The position numbers and the translations under genes are program-made. A stretch of DNA of 41,343 bases from a bacterium (GTDB taxonomy: Bacteria > UBP14 > UBA6098 > 4484-93). The stretch is taken from assembly GCA_021158465.1 (NCBI GenBank), contig JAGGUN010000023.1, positions 1-41,343 of the forward strand, read 5' to 3'. Below are positions 7,246-15,691 of the stretch, one piece after another. How positions within the stretch are numbered: position 1 is the stretch's first letter; each line of letters begins with the position of its first letter. Below the pieces are notes generated by a model. That model was not told the DNA's origin. It was given only the letters and a program-made list of their open reading frames with translations, and ran no database searches.

Positions 7246-8037
7246 ATGAGATATTCCATAATAACACTGCTTGCAATCGGCGTTCTGCTCCTGACTTATT
7301 CTTCCATCTACTCGTTTGAGCTGCGTCGGTTCGGCTCTGCGGATGTCGAGTGCGCCCTCCCGGACGTCATCGGGAACCCGGCAGCCGTGGCAAATATCGA
7401 AAACATCGGTATTATCTTCTCATACGAAAACAACTTTTCCTTGAAAGAGCTTGGAGAAAACTTCCTCGAACTTGCCGTTCCGAACAGGTTCCTGCCTTTC
7501 TATACAAGCTTCTCGCTGCTTGGCAAATCGAAATATTTCCAGAGGATAGAAGCAGAGCTCTTGGTCGGGAAAATGATAACAGAGAGCCTGCTGGTGGGAT
7601 GCGGACTCGGATACGGTATCTTTTCTTACCCCGAAGGATTTGAAACGATAAAAAAGGAAGGCGTAAATCTTGGGGCTCAGTTCAGCCCGGTAAATTTCCT
7701 CACCCTGGGAACAAAAATAGAGTATGTCTCAGTGAACGAAGAAAAAAGGTACCCTATTAAGGTTGGCTTTACGATATCCCCTGTGAACTGGCTGATGGTG
7801 GGATGCGATGTAGGTTGGGTATCTGGAACAGATAGCCCCGACTTCCGGGTAGCAGAAAGGGTAAACATAGGTGAGTGGCTTGTATTGAGGTTTGGCATCG
7901 CGTCGCCACCAACGAGAATATCATTCGGAGGTGAAACCGGATACCGTCATATGCTCTTTTTCTGGGGATACGGGTTTCACCCTGACCTCGGCTCATCATA
8001 CGCTGCTGGTATCGGTGTAAGGATAGAAAAACCTTGA
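7246..8037 (+). CDS. predicted outer-membrane beta-barrel protein
   Basis: A 263-residue exported protein. Residues 1-23 form a signal peptide (MRYSIITLLAIGVLLLTYSS) without a lipobox. The remainder has the alternating polar/hydrophobic pattern with many glycines and aromatics of an outer-membrane barrel: for example LLVGCGLGYGIFSYPEGF, VNFLTLGTKIEYVSV, INWLMVG-type strands and the terminal SSYAAGIGVRI. The opening ADVECALPDVIGNPAAVAN resembles PorV/PorQ-like barrels of FCB bacteria (short plug motif, GNPAA), but I cannot assign a family with certainty. No ribosome-binding site precedes the ATG; a promoter ends 6 bp upstream, so a leaderless mRNA is likely. It is followed by serA, which has its own promoter. 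Confidence 0.75.
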   Translation: MRYSIITLLAIGVLLLTYSSIYSFELRRFGSADVECALPDVIGNPAAVANIENIGIIFSYENNFSLKELGENFLELAVPNRFLPFYTSFSLLGKSKYFQRIEAELLVGKMITESLLVGCGLGYGIFSYPEGFETIKKEGVNLGAQFSPVNFLTLGTKIEYVSVNEEKRYPIKVGFTISPVNWLMVGCDVGWVSGTDSPDFRVAERVNIGEWLVLRFGIASPPTRISFGGETGYRHMLFFWGYGFHPDLGSSYAAGIGVRIEKP

Positions 8038-8061
8038 CTTCTCTTCTTTGGAAAATAGGAT
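8034..8061 (+). promoter_or_regulatory. promoter of the serA-like gene
   Basis: TTGACT, 16 bases, TAGGAT. The -35 overlaps the stop of the barrel gene. The expected leader is about 32 bases and contains AAGGAGG, 7 bases before the ATG at 8100. Confidence 0.65.
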
Positions 8062-8099
8062 ACCAATGAACCGAAATAACATAAAAAGGAGGTATCAAA

Positions 8100-8999
8100 A
8101 TGGCAAGGGTTCTGGTATGCGATAGGACCAGCGAGGATGCGCTGGCAAAGATAAGCAACGCTGGACACCAGGTAGTAAAAAAATATGGGATGACACCCGA
8201 GGAGCTTATCTCCACCGTTCCAGACTTTGACTGTATGGTTGTTCGGAGTGCAACAAAGGTTCGCGTACCAGTCATTGATGCAGCAAAGAAGCTTAAACTC
8301 ATCGTGAGAGGCGGCGTCGGCATCGACAATATTGATGTTGAATACGCAAGGAGCAAGGGGATCGAGGTAAGAAATACACCATCGGCAAGCTCTGCATCTG
8401 TCGCTGAGCTCGCTATCGCTCATATGTTTTCACTTTATCGCTTCGTTGGGGCGTCCAATGTGACGATGAGAAAAGGCGAGTGGAACAAGAAACAGTATAG
8501 AGGAAAGGAGCTCGACGGGAAGATACTCGGCATCATCGGGCTCGGACGGATTGGACGGCATCTCGCCAGAAGAGCAAAGGGGCTTTTTATGCATCCAATC
8601 GCATATGACCCGTTCATCAAGGAGAAGGAAATAGAAGGAGTTCCTTTGGTGAGCTTAGATGAGTTACTCGCAAAATCGGACATCGTCTCCCTGCATATCC
8701 CGAAGCAGGAGAAGCCGATACTCGGCAGAGAGGAAATAGCAAAGATGAAAGACGGTGCAGTCCTCATAAACACTGCCCGTGGTGGTCTTGTAGACGAGGT
8801 CGCCGTTAAGGAGGCTCTCGATTCTGGCAAACTCTGGGGCTATGGCGTTGATGTATATCCAAAGGAGCCACCTGAAGAGTTCTCATTCTATGACCACCCG
8901 AGGATATCCTGCACTCCACACCTCGGCGCAACCACAGAAGAAGGACAAGCAAGGGTCGGCGAAGAGGTAGCAAAGATTATCATCGACTTCTTCAAATAA
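8100..8999 (+). CDS. serA: D-2-hydroxyacid dehydrogenase, short 3-phosphoglycerate dehydrogenase type
   Basis: The enzyme oxidises a D-2-hydroxyacid with NAD; the closest role is 3-phosphoglycerate to 3-phosphohydroxypyruvate, the first step of serine synthesis. The nucleotide motif GLGRIG is at 147-152. The catalytic triad is complete: Arg227 (NTARGG), Glu256 (DVYPKEPP) and His274 (TPHLGATT). RGGVGIDNIDV is the usual substrate-loop region. At 299 residues it lacks the C-terminal ACT regulatory domain of long SerA proteins, so it may not be serine-inhibited in the usual way. Glyoxylate/hydroxypyruvate reductase is an alternative. AAGGAGG gives a good start at 8100, and lgt follows after 16 bp. 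Confidence 0.88.
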   Translation: MARVLVCDRTSEDALAKISNAGHQVVKKYGMTPEELISTVPDFDCMVVRSATKVRVPVIDAAKKLKLIVRGGVGIDNIDVEYARSKGIEVRNTPSASSASVAELAIAHMFSLYRFVGASNVTMRKGEWNKKQYRGKELDGKILGIIGLGRIGRHLARRAKGLFMHPIAYDPFIKEKEIEGVPLVSLDELLAKSDIVSLHIPKQEKPILGREEIAKMKDGAVLINTARGGLVDEVAVKEALDSGKLWGYGVDVYPKEPPEEFSFYDHPRISCTPHLGATTEEGQARVGEEVAKIIIDFFK

Positions 9000-9015
9000 A
9001 CATCCAAGCTTAACA

Positions 9016-9852
9016 GTGGGTTGGTGGCAGCATATACCTGAACATATAAACCCGGTTATCTTCGGAATCGGTCCACTGAAGCTTCGCTGGTACGGGTTGA
9101 TGTACCTCGTGGCTTTCTTTGTCGTCTGGCGACTCTCTGTCTGGAGGATAAACAAAGGCGAAATCTCTATCAAGAAAGATGAGCTGGAACAACTTATCCT
9201 CTGGGAATTCCTCGGAGTTGTCATCGGTGGAAGGCTCGGATATGCCCTGTTCTATGACCTGCCGTTCTTCATCAAACACCCGCTTAGCATATTCTTGCCA
9301 ACCTTAACAAACAAAGGGCTCGGACTGGCAGGTATGAGCTACCACGGAGGGGTCATTGGCGCAATTGCTGCCCTCGTTATCTTCACAAGAAAAAGGAGAA
9401 TAAATATCTGGCATCTCGCAGACGGAATAATCCCTGCTGTCCCTCTGGGGTTCACATTCGGCAGAATCGGGAACTTCATAAACGGCGAGCTGTACGGAAG
9501 AGAGACCTCATCCCCCATCGGTATGTACTTCCCAGCGGACCCGTACGGCTTGCTCCGTCATCCATCACAGCTGTATGAAGCCTTCTTCGAGGGGATTGTC
9601 TTATTCGCAATCCTCTGGTCCATCAGGAACAAAGACAAGTTTCCCGGATTTCTGCTCGCCATATACTTCATTGGATACGGAGCCTTCAGGTTCTTCATCG
9701 AGTTCTTCCGCCAGCCTGATCCACAGCTGGGGTTCGTGCTCTTCGGACTAACAATGGGACAGCTGCTCTGCTCGGCGATGATACTCACAGGGGTAATTGT
9801 AATACTTATTCAACGCAGGGCTAAAGTTTCCTTCACCTCCTCCGAGGAATAG
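9016..9852 (+). CDS. lgt: prolipoprotein diacylglyceryl transferase
   Basis: Lgt transfers diacylglycerol from phosphatidylglycerol to the lipobox cysteine of prolipoproteins in the inner membrane. The 278-residue protein has about seven hydrophobic segments and the family hallmarks: IGPLKLRWYGLMY (18-30), GMSYHGG (His110) and the signature GRIGNFINGELYGR (149-162), then DPYGLLRHPSQLYEAFFEG. The start is a GTG at 9016, since the conserved N-terminus begins directly after it; no convincing ribosome-binding site is seen, so it may depend on readthrough from serA 16 bp upstream. Two predicted substrates, the lipoproteins at 19033-19581 and 25770-26654, lie in this window. Confidence 0.95.
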   Translation: MGWWQHIPEHINPVIFGIGPLKLRWYGLMYLVAFFVVWRLSVWRINKGEISIKKDELEQLILWEFLGVVIGGRLGYALFYDLPFFIKHPLSIFLPTLTNKGLGLAGMSYHGGVIGAIAALVIFTRKRRINIWHLADGIIPAVPLGFTFGRIGNFINGELYGRETSSPIGMYFPADPYGLLRHPSQLYEAFFEGIVLFAILWSIRNKDKFPGFLLAIYFIGYGAFRFFIEFFRQPDPQLGFVLFGLTMGQLLCSAMILTGVIVILIQRRAKVSFTSSEE

Positions 9853-9938
9853 TCTTAAGGAGGAAAGAGGGTTTGCAGTGATCACCTCCGTGGTCTGAAC
9901 TACTCTCAAGCATGTTTATATTTTCCGCCGGTATCCTC

Positions 9939-9966
9939 TTGATATTTTCTTCCCTTGCACTATATT
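9939..9966 (+). promoter_or_regulatory. promoter of the MBL-fold gene operon, leaderless type
   Basis: TTGATA, 16 bases, TATATT, then 9 bases to the ATG at 9976, with no Shine-Dalgarno sequence. An overlapping TATACT at 9967-9972 lies too close to the ATG and too far from the -35 to be the better -10. Confidence 0.6.
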
Positions 9967-9975
9967 TATACTAAT

Positions 9976-10758
9976 ATGTGGCAAACAATCCTTACCTTTA
10001 TAATTCTCGCCTCCGCGGAGAGAACAGCAACGGATTATCCCGTTATCACTGTGTTATACGACAACACAGTCTATAAGGAGGACTCTCTGGTAGCTGACTG
10101 GGGCTTCTCCTGCCTAATTGAGGGGTATGAAAAAAATATCCTCTTCGACACAGGGGGAAACGGTGAGATTTTGCTCTCGAATATGCAGCATCTCGGCGTC
10201 GACCCGAAGGAGATCGACATTATCTTCCTGTCACACAGGCACTGGGACCATGTAGGCGGACTGGAGAGGTTCCTCGCAGAGAACAGTGATGTAGATGTAT
10301 ATATACTCCCCTCGCTTCCAGATGAGATAAAGAGTACGGTTCGCAGGGCAGGTGCAAAACTTGTCGAGTCGAAGGAACCAAAGGAGATCATTCCGGGAGT
10401 TTTCTCAACAGGAAAGATGGGTGAATTTATCCCGGAGCAGTCGCTCGTGCTGTCAACCCCGTCCGGGAACATAGTGATAACAGGCTGTGCACATCCGGGC
10501 GTTGTCAATATCACAGAGAAGGCAAAAGAGAACTTTGGAGAAATCCTATTCGTTATGGGTGGATTCCATCTTATGAGCAAAACAGAAGGGCAACTGGTAA
10601 AGATTATTAAGCAGATGAAGGAACTCGGTGTGCAATATGTGGCCCCATCGCACTGCTCAGGTGCATCCGCTGAGAGGCTCTTTGAAAGAGATTTCGGCAA
10701 AAAATTCATACGGCTCGGCGTCGGGAGGAAAATCGATACAAAGAATCTGGCGGAGTGA
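9976..10758 (+). CDS. exported MBL-fold metallohydrolase (COG1237-like)
   Basis: A metallo-beta-lactamase-fold protein of 260 residues. It resembles the COG1237 group that includes the archaeal dihydropterin/ribofuranosylaminobenzene phosphate synthase-like enzymes. Metal ligands are visible: SHRHWDHVGG, TGCAHPG, the GGFHL motif and the terminal PSHCSG. ILFDTGG and FERDFGKKFIRLGVG are also family features. Residues 1-17 (MWQTILTFIILASA) look like a signal peptide, unusual for a group that is mostly cytoplasmic. The ATG at 9976 is chosen because a promoter ends 9 bp upstream; a TTG at 9955 would fall inside that promoter. It starts a six-gene overlapping operon. The substrate is unknown. Confidence 0.82.
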   Translation: MWQTILTFIILASAERTATDYPVITVLYDNTVYKEDSLVADWGFSCLIEGYEKNILFDTGGNGEILLSNMQHLGVDPKEIDIIFLSHRHWDHVGGLERFLAENSDVDVYILPSLPDEIKSTVRRAGAKLVESKEPKEIIPGVFSTGKMGEFIPEQSLVLSTPSGNIVITGCAHPGVVNITEKAKENFGEILFVMGGFHLMSKTEGQLVKIIKQMKELGVQYVAPSHCSGASAERLFERDFGKKFIRLGVGRKIDTKNLAE

Positions 10759-11171
10759 TGAGATTCGAGTTTGAACCCATCGGTGTGCTGCATTCGAGCA
10801 CAAAAAGACTGGACGATGTTCCCCCGCAGTGCGCCGAATCGGTCGAAGAAGGCATAATCGAGGTATTCGAGCCGTTCGCAGATGGACTTCTGGGAATAGA
10901 GAAAAACAAACAAATCCTCGTGGTATTCGTCTTCGACAGGTTCCTTGGTGAGAAAGCAAGCCTCATCCAGATGGGAAGAAAAAGCTCCGCTCCGCGGGGT
11001 GTGTTCTCCTTATGCTCACCACACAGACCCAACCCGCTCGGCGTGTCGGTGGTCACACTTTTAAGGGTCGATGGGAGAAATCTGTATGTCAGAAATATCG
11101 ATATGCTGGACGGAACACCGATACTCGACATAAAACCGTTCGTCCTCGCAGCGAGGGATAGATGCCGATAA
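10758..11171 (+). CDS. trmO: tRNA (N6-threonylcarbamoyladenosine37-N6)-methyltransferase, TrmO/TsaA family
   Basis: TrmO methylates the t6A37 base of threonine tRNAs using S-adenosylmethionine. The 137-residue protein is one TsaA beta-barrel domain. It shows the opening FEFEPIGVLHSS, the hallmark SPHRPNPLGVSVV and the MLDGTPILDIKPFV motif. E. coli TrmO has an additional C-terminal domain that is missing here, as in many short archaeal and bacterial homologues, so its substrate could differ. The ATG at 10758 shares one base with the preceding stop (TGATG). The next gene begins 10 bp before the trmO stop. Confidence 0.9.
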   Translation: MRFEFEPIGVLHSSTKRLDDVPPQCAESVEEGIIEVFEPFADGLLGIEKNKQILVVFVFDRFLGEKASLIQMGRKSSAPRGVFSLCSPHRPNPLGVSVVTLLRVDGRNLYVRNIDMLDGTPILDIKPFVLAARDRCR

Positions 11172-11812
11172 TCGAGGCAAGAAATGTCGTGAAGCGGTTC
11201 GATGGGAAAGCGATACTGAACGGCGTGAACCTCACCGTGGAGAAGGGAGAAATTGCGAGCATAACAGGAGCATCAGGAAGCGGCAAGACAACACTTTTGC
11301 GCCTCCTGAACCGCCTCGATGACCCCGACTCCGGCAGGATATTTTTCAACAGAAAATCCATCCTTGAATATGACCCGCTCGAGCTCCGCCGAAGGATAGG
11401 CATGGTGTTCCAGCTCCCGGCAATATTCGACGGAACGGTGCTCGACAACCTGACCTTCGCCTTCCGTATAAGAAAAGAGAAGATCGATATGGAAAAGGTA
11501 AAATCGGTTCTCGAGGAGGCAGGACTCCCCACAGAATACCTAAGAAAGGATGCATCGGAACTATCGGTGGGAGAGAAACAAAGACTTACCATCGCACGAG
11601 CCATACTCAACAATTCCGAGGTATTGCTAATGGACGAGCCGACATCAGCCCTTGATATGAGAAATACGCTGGGGATAGAATCGCTGATTAAAAAATTAAA
11701 CAGGCTCGAACAGATCACATTCATAATTGTCACGCATAACCTCGAACAGGCAAATCGCCTCGGCGGGAAGCAATTCCTGCTAAAAGATGGAAAACTAACA
11801 GGAGAAAACTGA
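11162..11812 (+). CDS. fetA: ABC transporter ATP-binding protein, FetA-like
   Basis: This 216-residue ATPase subunit has Walker A GASGSGKT (36-43), Q-loop MVFQLPA, the ABC signature LSVGEKQ (134-140), Walker B LLMDEP (155-160) and the switch histidine in VTHN (192). The adjoining permease belongs to the FetB (YbbM/UPF0014) family, and FetA-FetB of E. coli exports iron and aids peroxide tolerance. Export of a metal ion is the likely role, but the substrate is inferred from the family only. It overlaps trmO by 10 bp, and its stop shares a base with the fetB ATG, so subunits are translated in step. Confidence 0.85.
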   Translation: MPIIEARNVVKRFDGKAILNGVNLTVEKGEIASITGASGSGKTTLLRLLNRLDDPDSGRIFFNRKSILEYDPLELRRRIGMVFQLPAIFDGTVLDNLTFAFRIRKEKIDMEKVKSVLEEAGLPTEYLRKDASELSVGEKQRLTIARAILNNSEVLLMDEPTSALDMRNTLGIESLIKKLNRLEQITFIIVTHNLEQANRLGGKQFLLKDGKLTGEN

Positions 11813-12579
11813 TGCTGGAAGAGTATCTACCAAAGGTTATAGCATCGCTTGTTCTGATTGCGTTTGCAATGCTCTTCTCAATGTTGAACCGGCTCAGGCT
11901 CGGCAAAGATATCCTCGGTGCAAGCCTCCGCGCTATCGTGCAGATGTCGATACTATCACTCGTAATCGGGTTTATATTCTCACTCAAGGGGCTGTTTTAC
12001 ACCTTTCTGCTGCTATGTTTTATGTCTATTGCTGGAGCGTTCATATCGAGGCGTCGTGCAAGAGGACTGCCGGGGGCGCTATCCGTATCTCTTCTCGGAA
12101 TATTTCTCGGTGCGTTCCCTGTGCTTATCTTTATGGTTGCCTCGACAGCTCTCGAGGCTAAGCCGATGGTCGTTCTGCCACTCGGAGGTATGGCTATCGG
12201 AAACTCTATGAACGCAATCTCTCTCGGACTCAACAGACTGAGAGGCGAGGTAAAGAAATCGAAAGATACGATAGAGGCGATACTATCACTCGGGTTACCC
12301 CCATCTGTTGCGATAGAAACCGCTGCAAAGGAAAGCATCCGTGCCGCAATGATACCACGGCTCGACAATATTCGCTCGCTCGGGCTCGTCTGGATACCCG
12401 GACTTATGGCAGGAAGCTTGCTCGGCGGTCAGTCACCCATAAGGGCAGCAGTGTATCAGCTGCTCATAATGTTCATCATCCTCGCATCATCGATAATTGC
12501 ATCATCCGTTGCCGTGAAGATAGAATCCAGAAGGCTTTTCACAGAGGCAGCTCAACTAAGGACGATAAAATATGAATAA
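11812..12579 (+). CDS. fetB: FetB-family ABC permease (iron export)
   Basis: The membrane partner of the upstream ATPase. The 255 residues hold about seven hydrophobic segments. Family motifs of UPF0014/FetB are clear: LGASLRAIVQMSILSLVIGF near residue 40, PLGGMAIGNSMNAISLGLNR (about 120-140) and the coupling-helix region EAILSLGLPPSVAIETAAKE with IRAAMIPRLDNIRSLGLV and WIPGLMAGSLLGGQSP. No periplasmic binding protein is encoded beside it, which fits an exporter. Its last 8 bp overlap the start of the radical SAM gene. Confidence 0.93.
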   Translation: MLEEYLPKVIASLVLIAFAMLFSMLNRLRLGKDILGASLRAIVQMSILSLVIGFIFSLKGLFYTFLLLCFMSIAGAFISRRRARGLPGALSVSLLGIFLGAFPVLIFMVASTALEAKPMVVLPLGGMAIGNSMNAISLGLNRLRGEVKKSKDTIEAILSLGLPPSVAIETAAKESIRAAMIPRLDNIRSLGLVWIPGLMAGSLLGGQSPIRAAVYQLLIMFIILASSIIASSVAVKIESRRLFTEAAQLRTIKYE

Positions 12580-13582
12580 TCCTTATATGATAGATTGGGC
12601 AATTACGAATAGATGCAACCTCGACTGTTTGCATTGCAGAGGGATGGCAGAGAAAGAACTCGACGATGAAACCGTCCTGGGAATAGCTCGCGAGATAACA
12701 TCACTCGAACCGCGGTGGGTTATCATCGAGGGCGGAGAACCGCTCTTACGCAGGAATCTATTTGAACTCCTCGAAATAATGCACAGGGACAAAATCAAAA
12801 CCTATCTCATCACCAACGGGATGTTATTCGATGAAGAGATAGCCAGAAAATTTGCAGAACTAAATATAAAGCTTATGATAAGCATAGATGGAGCAGATAA
12901 AAAGAGCTATGAGAGGATAAGGAGAGGGGCGAGTTTTGAGCAGCTAAAAAAATCTGTGGCAATTGCAAATGACTACGGCATCCTCGATTCCTGCCCTATA
13001 ACCATCGGAAAACATAACCAGCACCAGATCGATAGATTGTTTAAGTTTGCAGAAGAGATAGGATATAGTAAAATTACATTCCTGGGATTGAAGCCGTGCA
13101 AGGATTACGAAAAATATGTTCTAAATGCAGAAGAGTATGAAGAGGTTTTCTTTTCCGTTATTGAGAATCAAAGAAAATACAAAATGGATATATATTTCGA
13201 CGAGCCGTTTTTCAAGCCTTTCTTGAAGGAGCATAACATCGATTATTCACCGGATCCAGAGAACGGTATTATAGTTCCAGATGTCTCTCGCTGCATCTTC
13301 GGCGAATATATGTTCATCGAAACAAACGGTGATGTAAAGCCCTGCACATTTGCCCCCGTTGTAATGGGCAATGCAGGTAGAAAATCTCTCGGCAAGATAT
13401 GGAGTGATATGCAGAATTCAGAATTGATTAAAAAGATAAAGGATTTTGGGGGAAGAGAAAGCCCATGCAGAGAATGCAAGTATCTATATGAATGTGGCGG
13501 TTGCCGGTCAAGGACATTCGGCTTAACCAAAAGCTGGACAGCATCGGACCCTTCCTGCCCATTGAATAGGAAAGGAATATGA
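12572..13582 (+). CDS. radical SAM/SPASM domain protein
   Basis: A 336-residue radical S-adenosylmethionine enzyme. The cluster-binding CNLDCLHC (Cys15, Cys19, Cys22) follows WAITNR, and the SAM-binding EGGEPLLRR is near residue 54. The barrel continues with LITNGMLFDEE and MISIDGADKKSYERIRRG. The C-terminal SPASM domain has cysteines in SRCIFGEYMF, GDVKPCTF, SPCRECKYLYECGGC and SDPSCP, enough for auxiliary clusters. Relatives modify peptides or haem-pathway intermediates (NirJ/AhbD-like), but no precursor peptide is visible nearby. It overlaps the DUF1464 gene by ATGA, so the two are likely functionally linked. Substrate unknown. Confidence 0.9.
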   Translation: MNNPYMIDWAITNRCNLDCLHCRGMAEKELDDETVLGIAREITSLEPRWVIIEGGEPLLRRNLFELLEIMHRDKIKTYLITNGMLFDEEIARKFAELNIKLMISIDGADKKSYERIRRGASFEQLKKSVAIANDYGILDSCPITIGKHNQHQIDRLFKFAEEIGYSKITFLGLKPCKDYEKYVLNAEEYEEVFFSVIENQRKYKMDIYFDEPFFKPFLKEHNIDYSPDPENGIIVPDVSRCIFGEYMFIETNGDVKPCTFAPVVMGNAGRKSLGKIWSDMQNSELIKKIKDFGGRESPCRECKYLYECGGCRSRTFGLTKSWTASDPSCPLNRKGI

Positions 13583-14583
13583 GAGTTGTTGGAATAGACC
13601 CCGGAACACACAGCTTTGACCTTTTCGGAATGGAAGATAACAAAGATGTCATTATAGATGAATCGATAAAATCAGAGGATATACTCAAAAAGCCTTACAT
13701 TCTCATCAGGAAACTTGAGGCACTAACGCAACTAAATATTATCGTCGGTCCATCAGGATACGGTATCCCATTAAAAAGCATAGAGGATATAACAGAAACC
13801 GATATCGGGAAGATGATTCCCTTAGATACGCAGGTGGCTGTGAATGAAGGGATAAAAAATATTCTCTTGAAGATGAAGCAGAAGAAGATGCCTGTTCATT
13901 TCACCCCTGGGGTTATCCATCTCGCTACCGTTCCATCGTATAGAAAATGGAACAAGTTCGATATGGGGACAGCGGATAAGGTATGCTGTGTCGCCCTGGG
14001 TGTGAAAGACCAATCAGAGCGGTTGGAAATCCCGTTTAATGAAACATCCTTTGTCTATGTGGAGGTAGGATATGGTTTCACAGCCGTGATAGCCGTCGAG
14101 AACGGGAAAATTGTCGATGGGATAGGCGGAACGAACGGGAGCCTGGGGTTTCTCGGTGGTGGCGGAATGGATGCCGAGATTGCAATCAGATTAAAACCAC
14201 CCTTGACCCAGGAGATTGTCTTCAGAAAAGGATTAAAGGATTTTGTAGGGAAGGATATCGAGCCCAGAGACCTGATAAAATTCAAAGAAGCTGTGACCCT
14301 TTTAGGAGAAAGCATAGAAAAGGATGTTGCGGCAATGCTGGTCTCTGTTCGCCATCCAAAAGAGATTATCATCTCCGGCAGATTGACAAACTATGATTTC
14401 ATAAGAAATGAACTAACAAGCAGGCTAAACAAATACGCTCCTGTCGCAAAAGTTAGGAAAATATCAAAGATTGCAAAAGAGGCTGCTTGCGGTGCCTATA
14501 TTATCGGTGAAGGATTGCTTGGCGGGAAATATCGCAAGCTTGTAGAGAATATGAGGATTACCGATACCGAAAGCAGAACTTAA
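13579..14583 (+). CDS. DUF1464 family predicted butyrate/acyl kinase
   Basis: This 334-residue protein belongs to DUF1464 (COG2441, annotated as predicted butyrate kinase), best known from archaea. It has the actin/Hsp70/sugar-kinase fold: phosphate-1 loop GIDPGTHSFDLFGMED at residues 5-20, phosphate-2 region FVYVEVGYGFTAVIAVENG (about 155), a glycine-rich GGTNGSLGFLGGGGMDAE, and adenosine-motif EIIISGRLTNYDF (about 256). ATP-dependent phosphorylation is therefore expected; the acyl substrate is only predicted. It overlaps the radical SAM gene by 4 bp. The archaeal distribution of the family suggests possible transfer between domains. Confidence 0.85.
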   Translation: MRVVGIDPGTHSFDLFGMEDNKDVIIDESIKSEDILKKPYILIRKLEALTQLNIIVGPSGYGIPLKSIEDITETDIGKMIPLDTQVAVNEGIKNILLKMKQKKMPVHFTPGVIHLATVPSYRKWNKFDMGTADKVCCVALGVKDQSERLEIPFNETSFVYVEVGYGFTAVIAVENGKIVDGIGGTNGSLGFLGGGGMDAEIAIRLKPPLTQEIVFRKGLKDFVGKDIEPRDLIKFKEAVTLLGESIEKDVAAMLVSVRHPKEIIISGRLTNYDFIRNELTSRLNKYAPVAKVRKISKIAKEAACGAYIIGEGLLGGKYRKLVENMRITDTESRT

Positions 14584-14621
14584 AATCAAACAGTCGCTGA
14601 GGAAAGAAGTAAAGGGGAATT

Positions 14622-15662
14622 ATGGCGAAGCTGCTTATAACAGGCGGAGCAGGCTTCCTCGGCATAAACCTCATAAGATACCTGCTTGAAAGGGGATATG
14701 AGATTGTATCGCTCGACATCGCCGAGTTCGACTATCCAGATGCAAAGGACAAAATAGAGATAATCCGTGGAGACATAAGGGATAAGGAAGCTGTCGAGCG
14801 AGCAATGAACGGGGTGGACTCTGTCGTTCACTGTGCGGCGGCACTGCCGCTTTACCCACCGGATGACATCTTCACAACGAATATCGACGGGACAAAGCTC
14901 CTGCTTCAATCTGCCCTCAAACACAACATCGAGCGGTTTGTCCACATATCGACGACAGCCGTCTACGGTGTGCCAGACCATCACCCGATATATGAGACGG
15001 ATAAGCTCGACGGCGTCGGACCATACGGTATATCCAAGGTGGAGGCGGAGAATATATGCGAGGAGTATAGAGAAAAGGGGATGTGCATACCGATTATTCG
15101 CCCGAAGTCGTTTGTCGGACCCGAGAGGCTCGGAGTGTTCGCGATCTTCTACGAGTGGGCTTACGAAGGGCACAATTTCCCGATACTCGGCAGGGGAAAC
15201 AACCGATACCAGCTCCTCGATGTGGAGGACCTCTGCGAGGCGATATATCTAACACTCACACTACCGGAGGATACCGTCAACGATACATTCAACATCGGGG
15301 CAACACAGTTCACCACGATGCGTGAGGACTACCAGGCGGTGCTTGACTATGCCGGACACGGAAAGAAGATAATACCGATACCAGCCGCTCCTGCGGTGGC
15401 AATCCTCAAGATACTCGAGTTCTTCCATCTGTCACCGTTATACAAGTGGGTCTACGGGACAGCCTCGAAGGAATCGTTCGTTGCAGTGGATAAGGCAGCA
15501 AAGCTGCTCGGCTTCAGTCCGAAGTACTCGAATAAGGACGCACTACTGAGAAACTACAGATGGTATATCGAGCACAGGGAGGAATACAAGGATAGAACCG
15601 GCGTCTCGCACCGTGTCCCGTGGAAAGAGGGAGTCCTGAAACTGGCAAAGATATTCTTCTGA
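14622..15662 (+). CDS. NAD-dependent epimerase/dehydratase (extended SDR)
   Basis: A 346-residue extended short-chain dehydrogenase/reductase. The cofactor loop is TGGAGFLG (7-14), the active-site pair is in PYGISK (YxxxK), preceded by HISTTAVYG, and the substrate domain includes the [14 protein letters not shown] loop. Such enzymes act on nucleotide-sugars or steroid-like alcohols; the C-terminal region ([20 protein letters not shown]) is not clearly that of UDP-glucose 4-epimerase, so substrate is left open. AAAGGGG lies 5 bases upstream of the ATG. It starts 38 bp after the DUF1464 gene and may belong to that transcript; no separate promoter is obvious. Confidence 0.85.
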   Translation: MAKLLITGGAGFLGINLIRYLLERGYEIVSLDIAEFDYPDAKDKIEIIRGDIRDKEAVERAMNGVDSVVHCAAALPLYPPDDIFTTNIDGTKLLLQSALKHNIERFVHISTTAVYGVPDHHPIYETDKLDGVGPYGISKVEAENICEEYREKGMCIPIIRPKSFVGPERLGVFAIFYEWAYEGHNFPILGRGNNRYQLLDVEDLCEAIYLTLTLPEDTVNDTFNIGATQFTTMREDYQAVLDYAGHGKKIIPIPAAPAVAILKILEFFHLSPLYKWVYGTASKESFVAVDKAAKLLGFSPKYSNKDALLRNYRWYIEHREEYKDRTGVSHRVPWKEGVLKLAKIFF

Positions 15663-15691
15663 AGCTGTAAAAATAGCCAAGAAAAACCGCA

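Noticed and set aside
9859-9893. GGAGG and CCTCC that could pair after lgt
   Set aside because: The loop is about 21 bases and no T-run follows; chance pairing is likely.
10071-10913. A 280-residue minus-strand frame opposite the MBL-fold gene
   Set aside because: Serine- and phenylalanine-rich shadow of well-supported plus-strand genes.
15663-15691. Possible bidirectional terminator between the convergent epimerase and surface-protein genes
   Set aside because: The 29-bp gap is A-rich but shows no stable stem.
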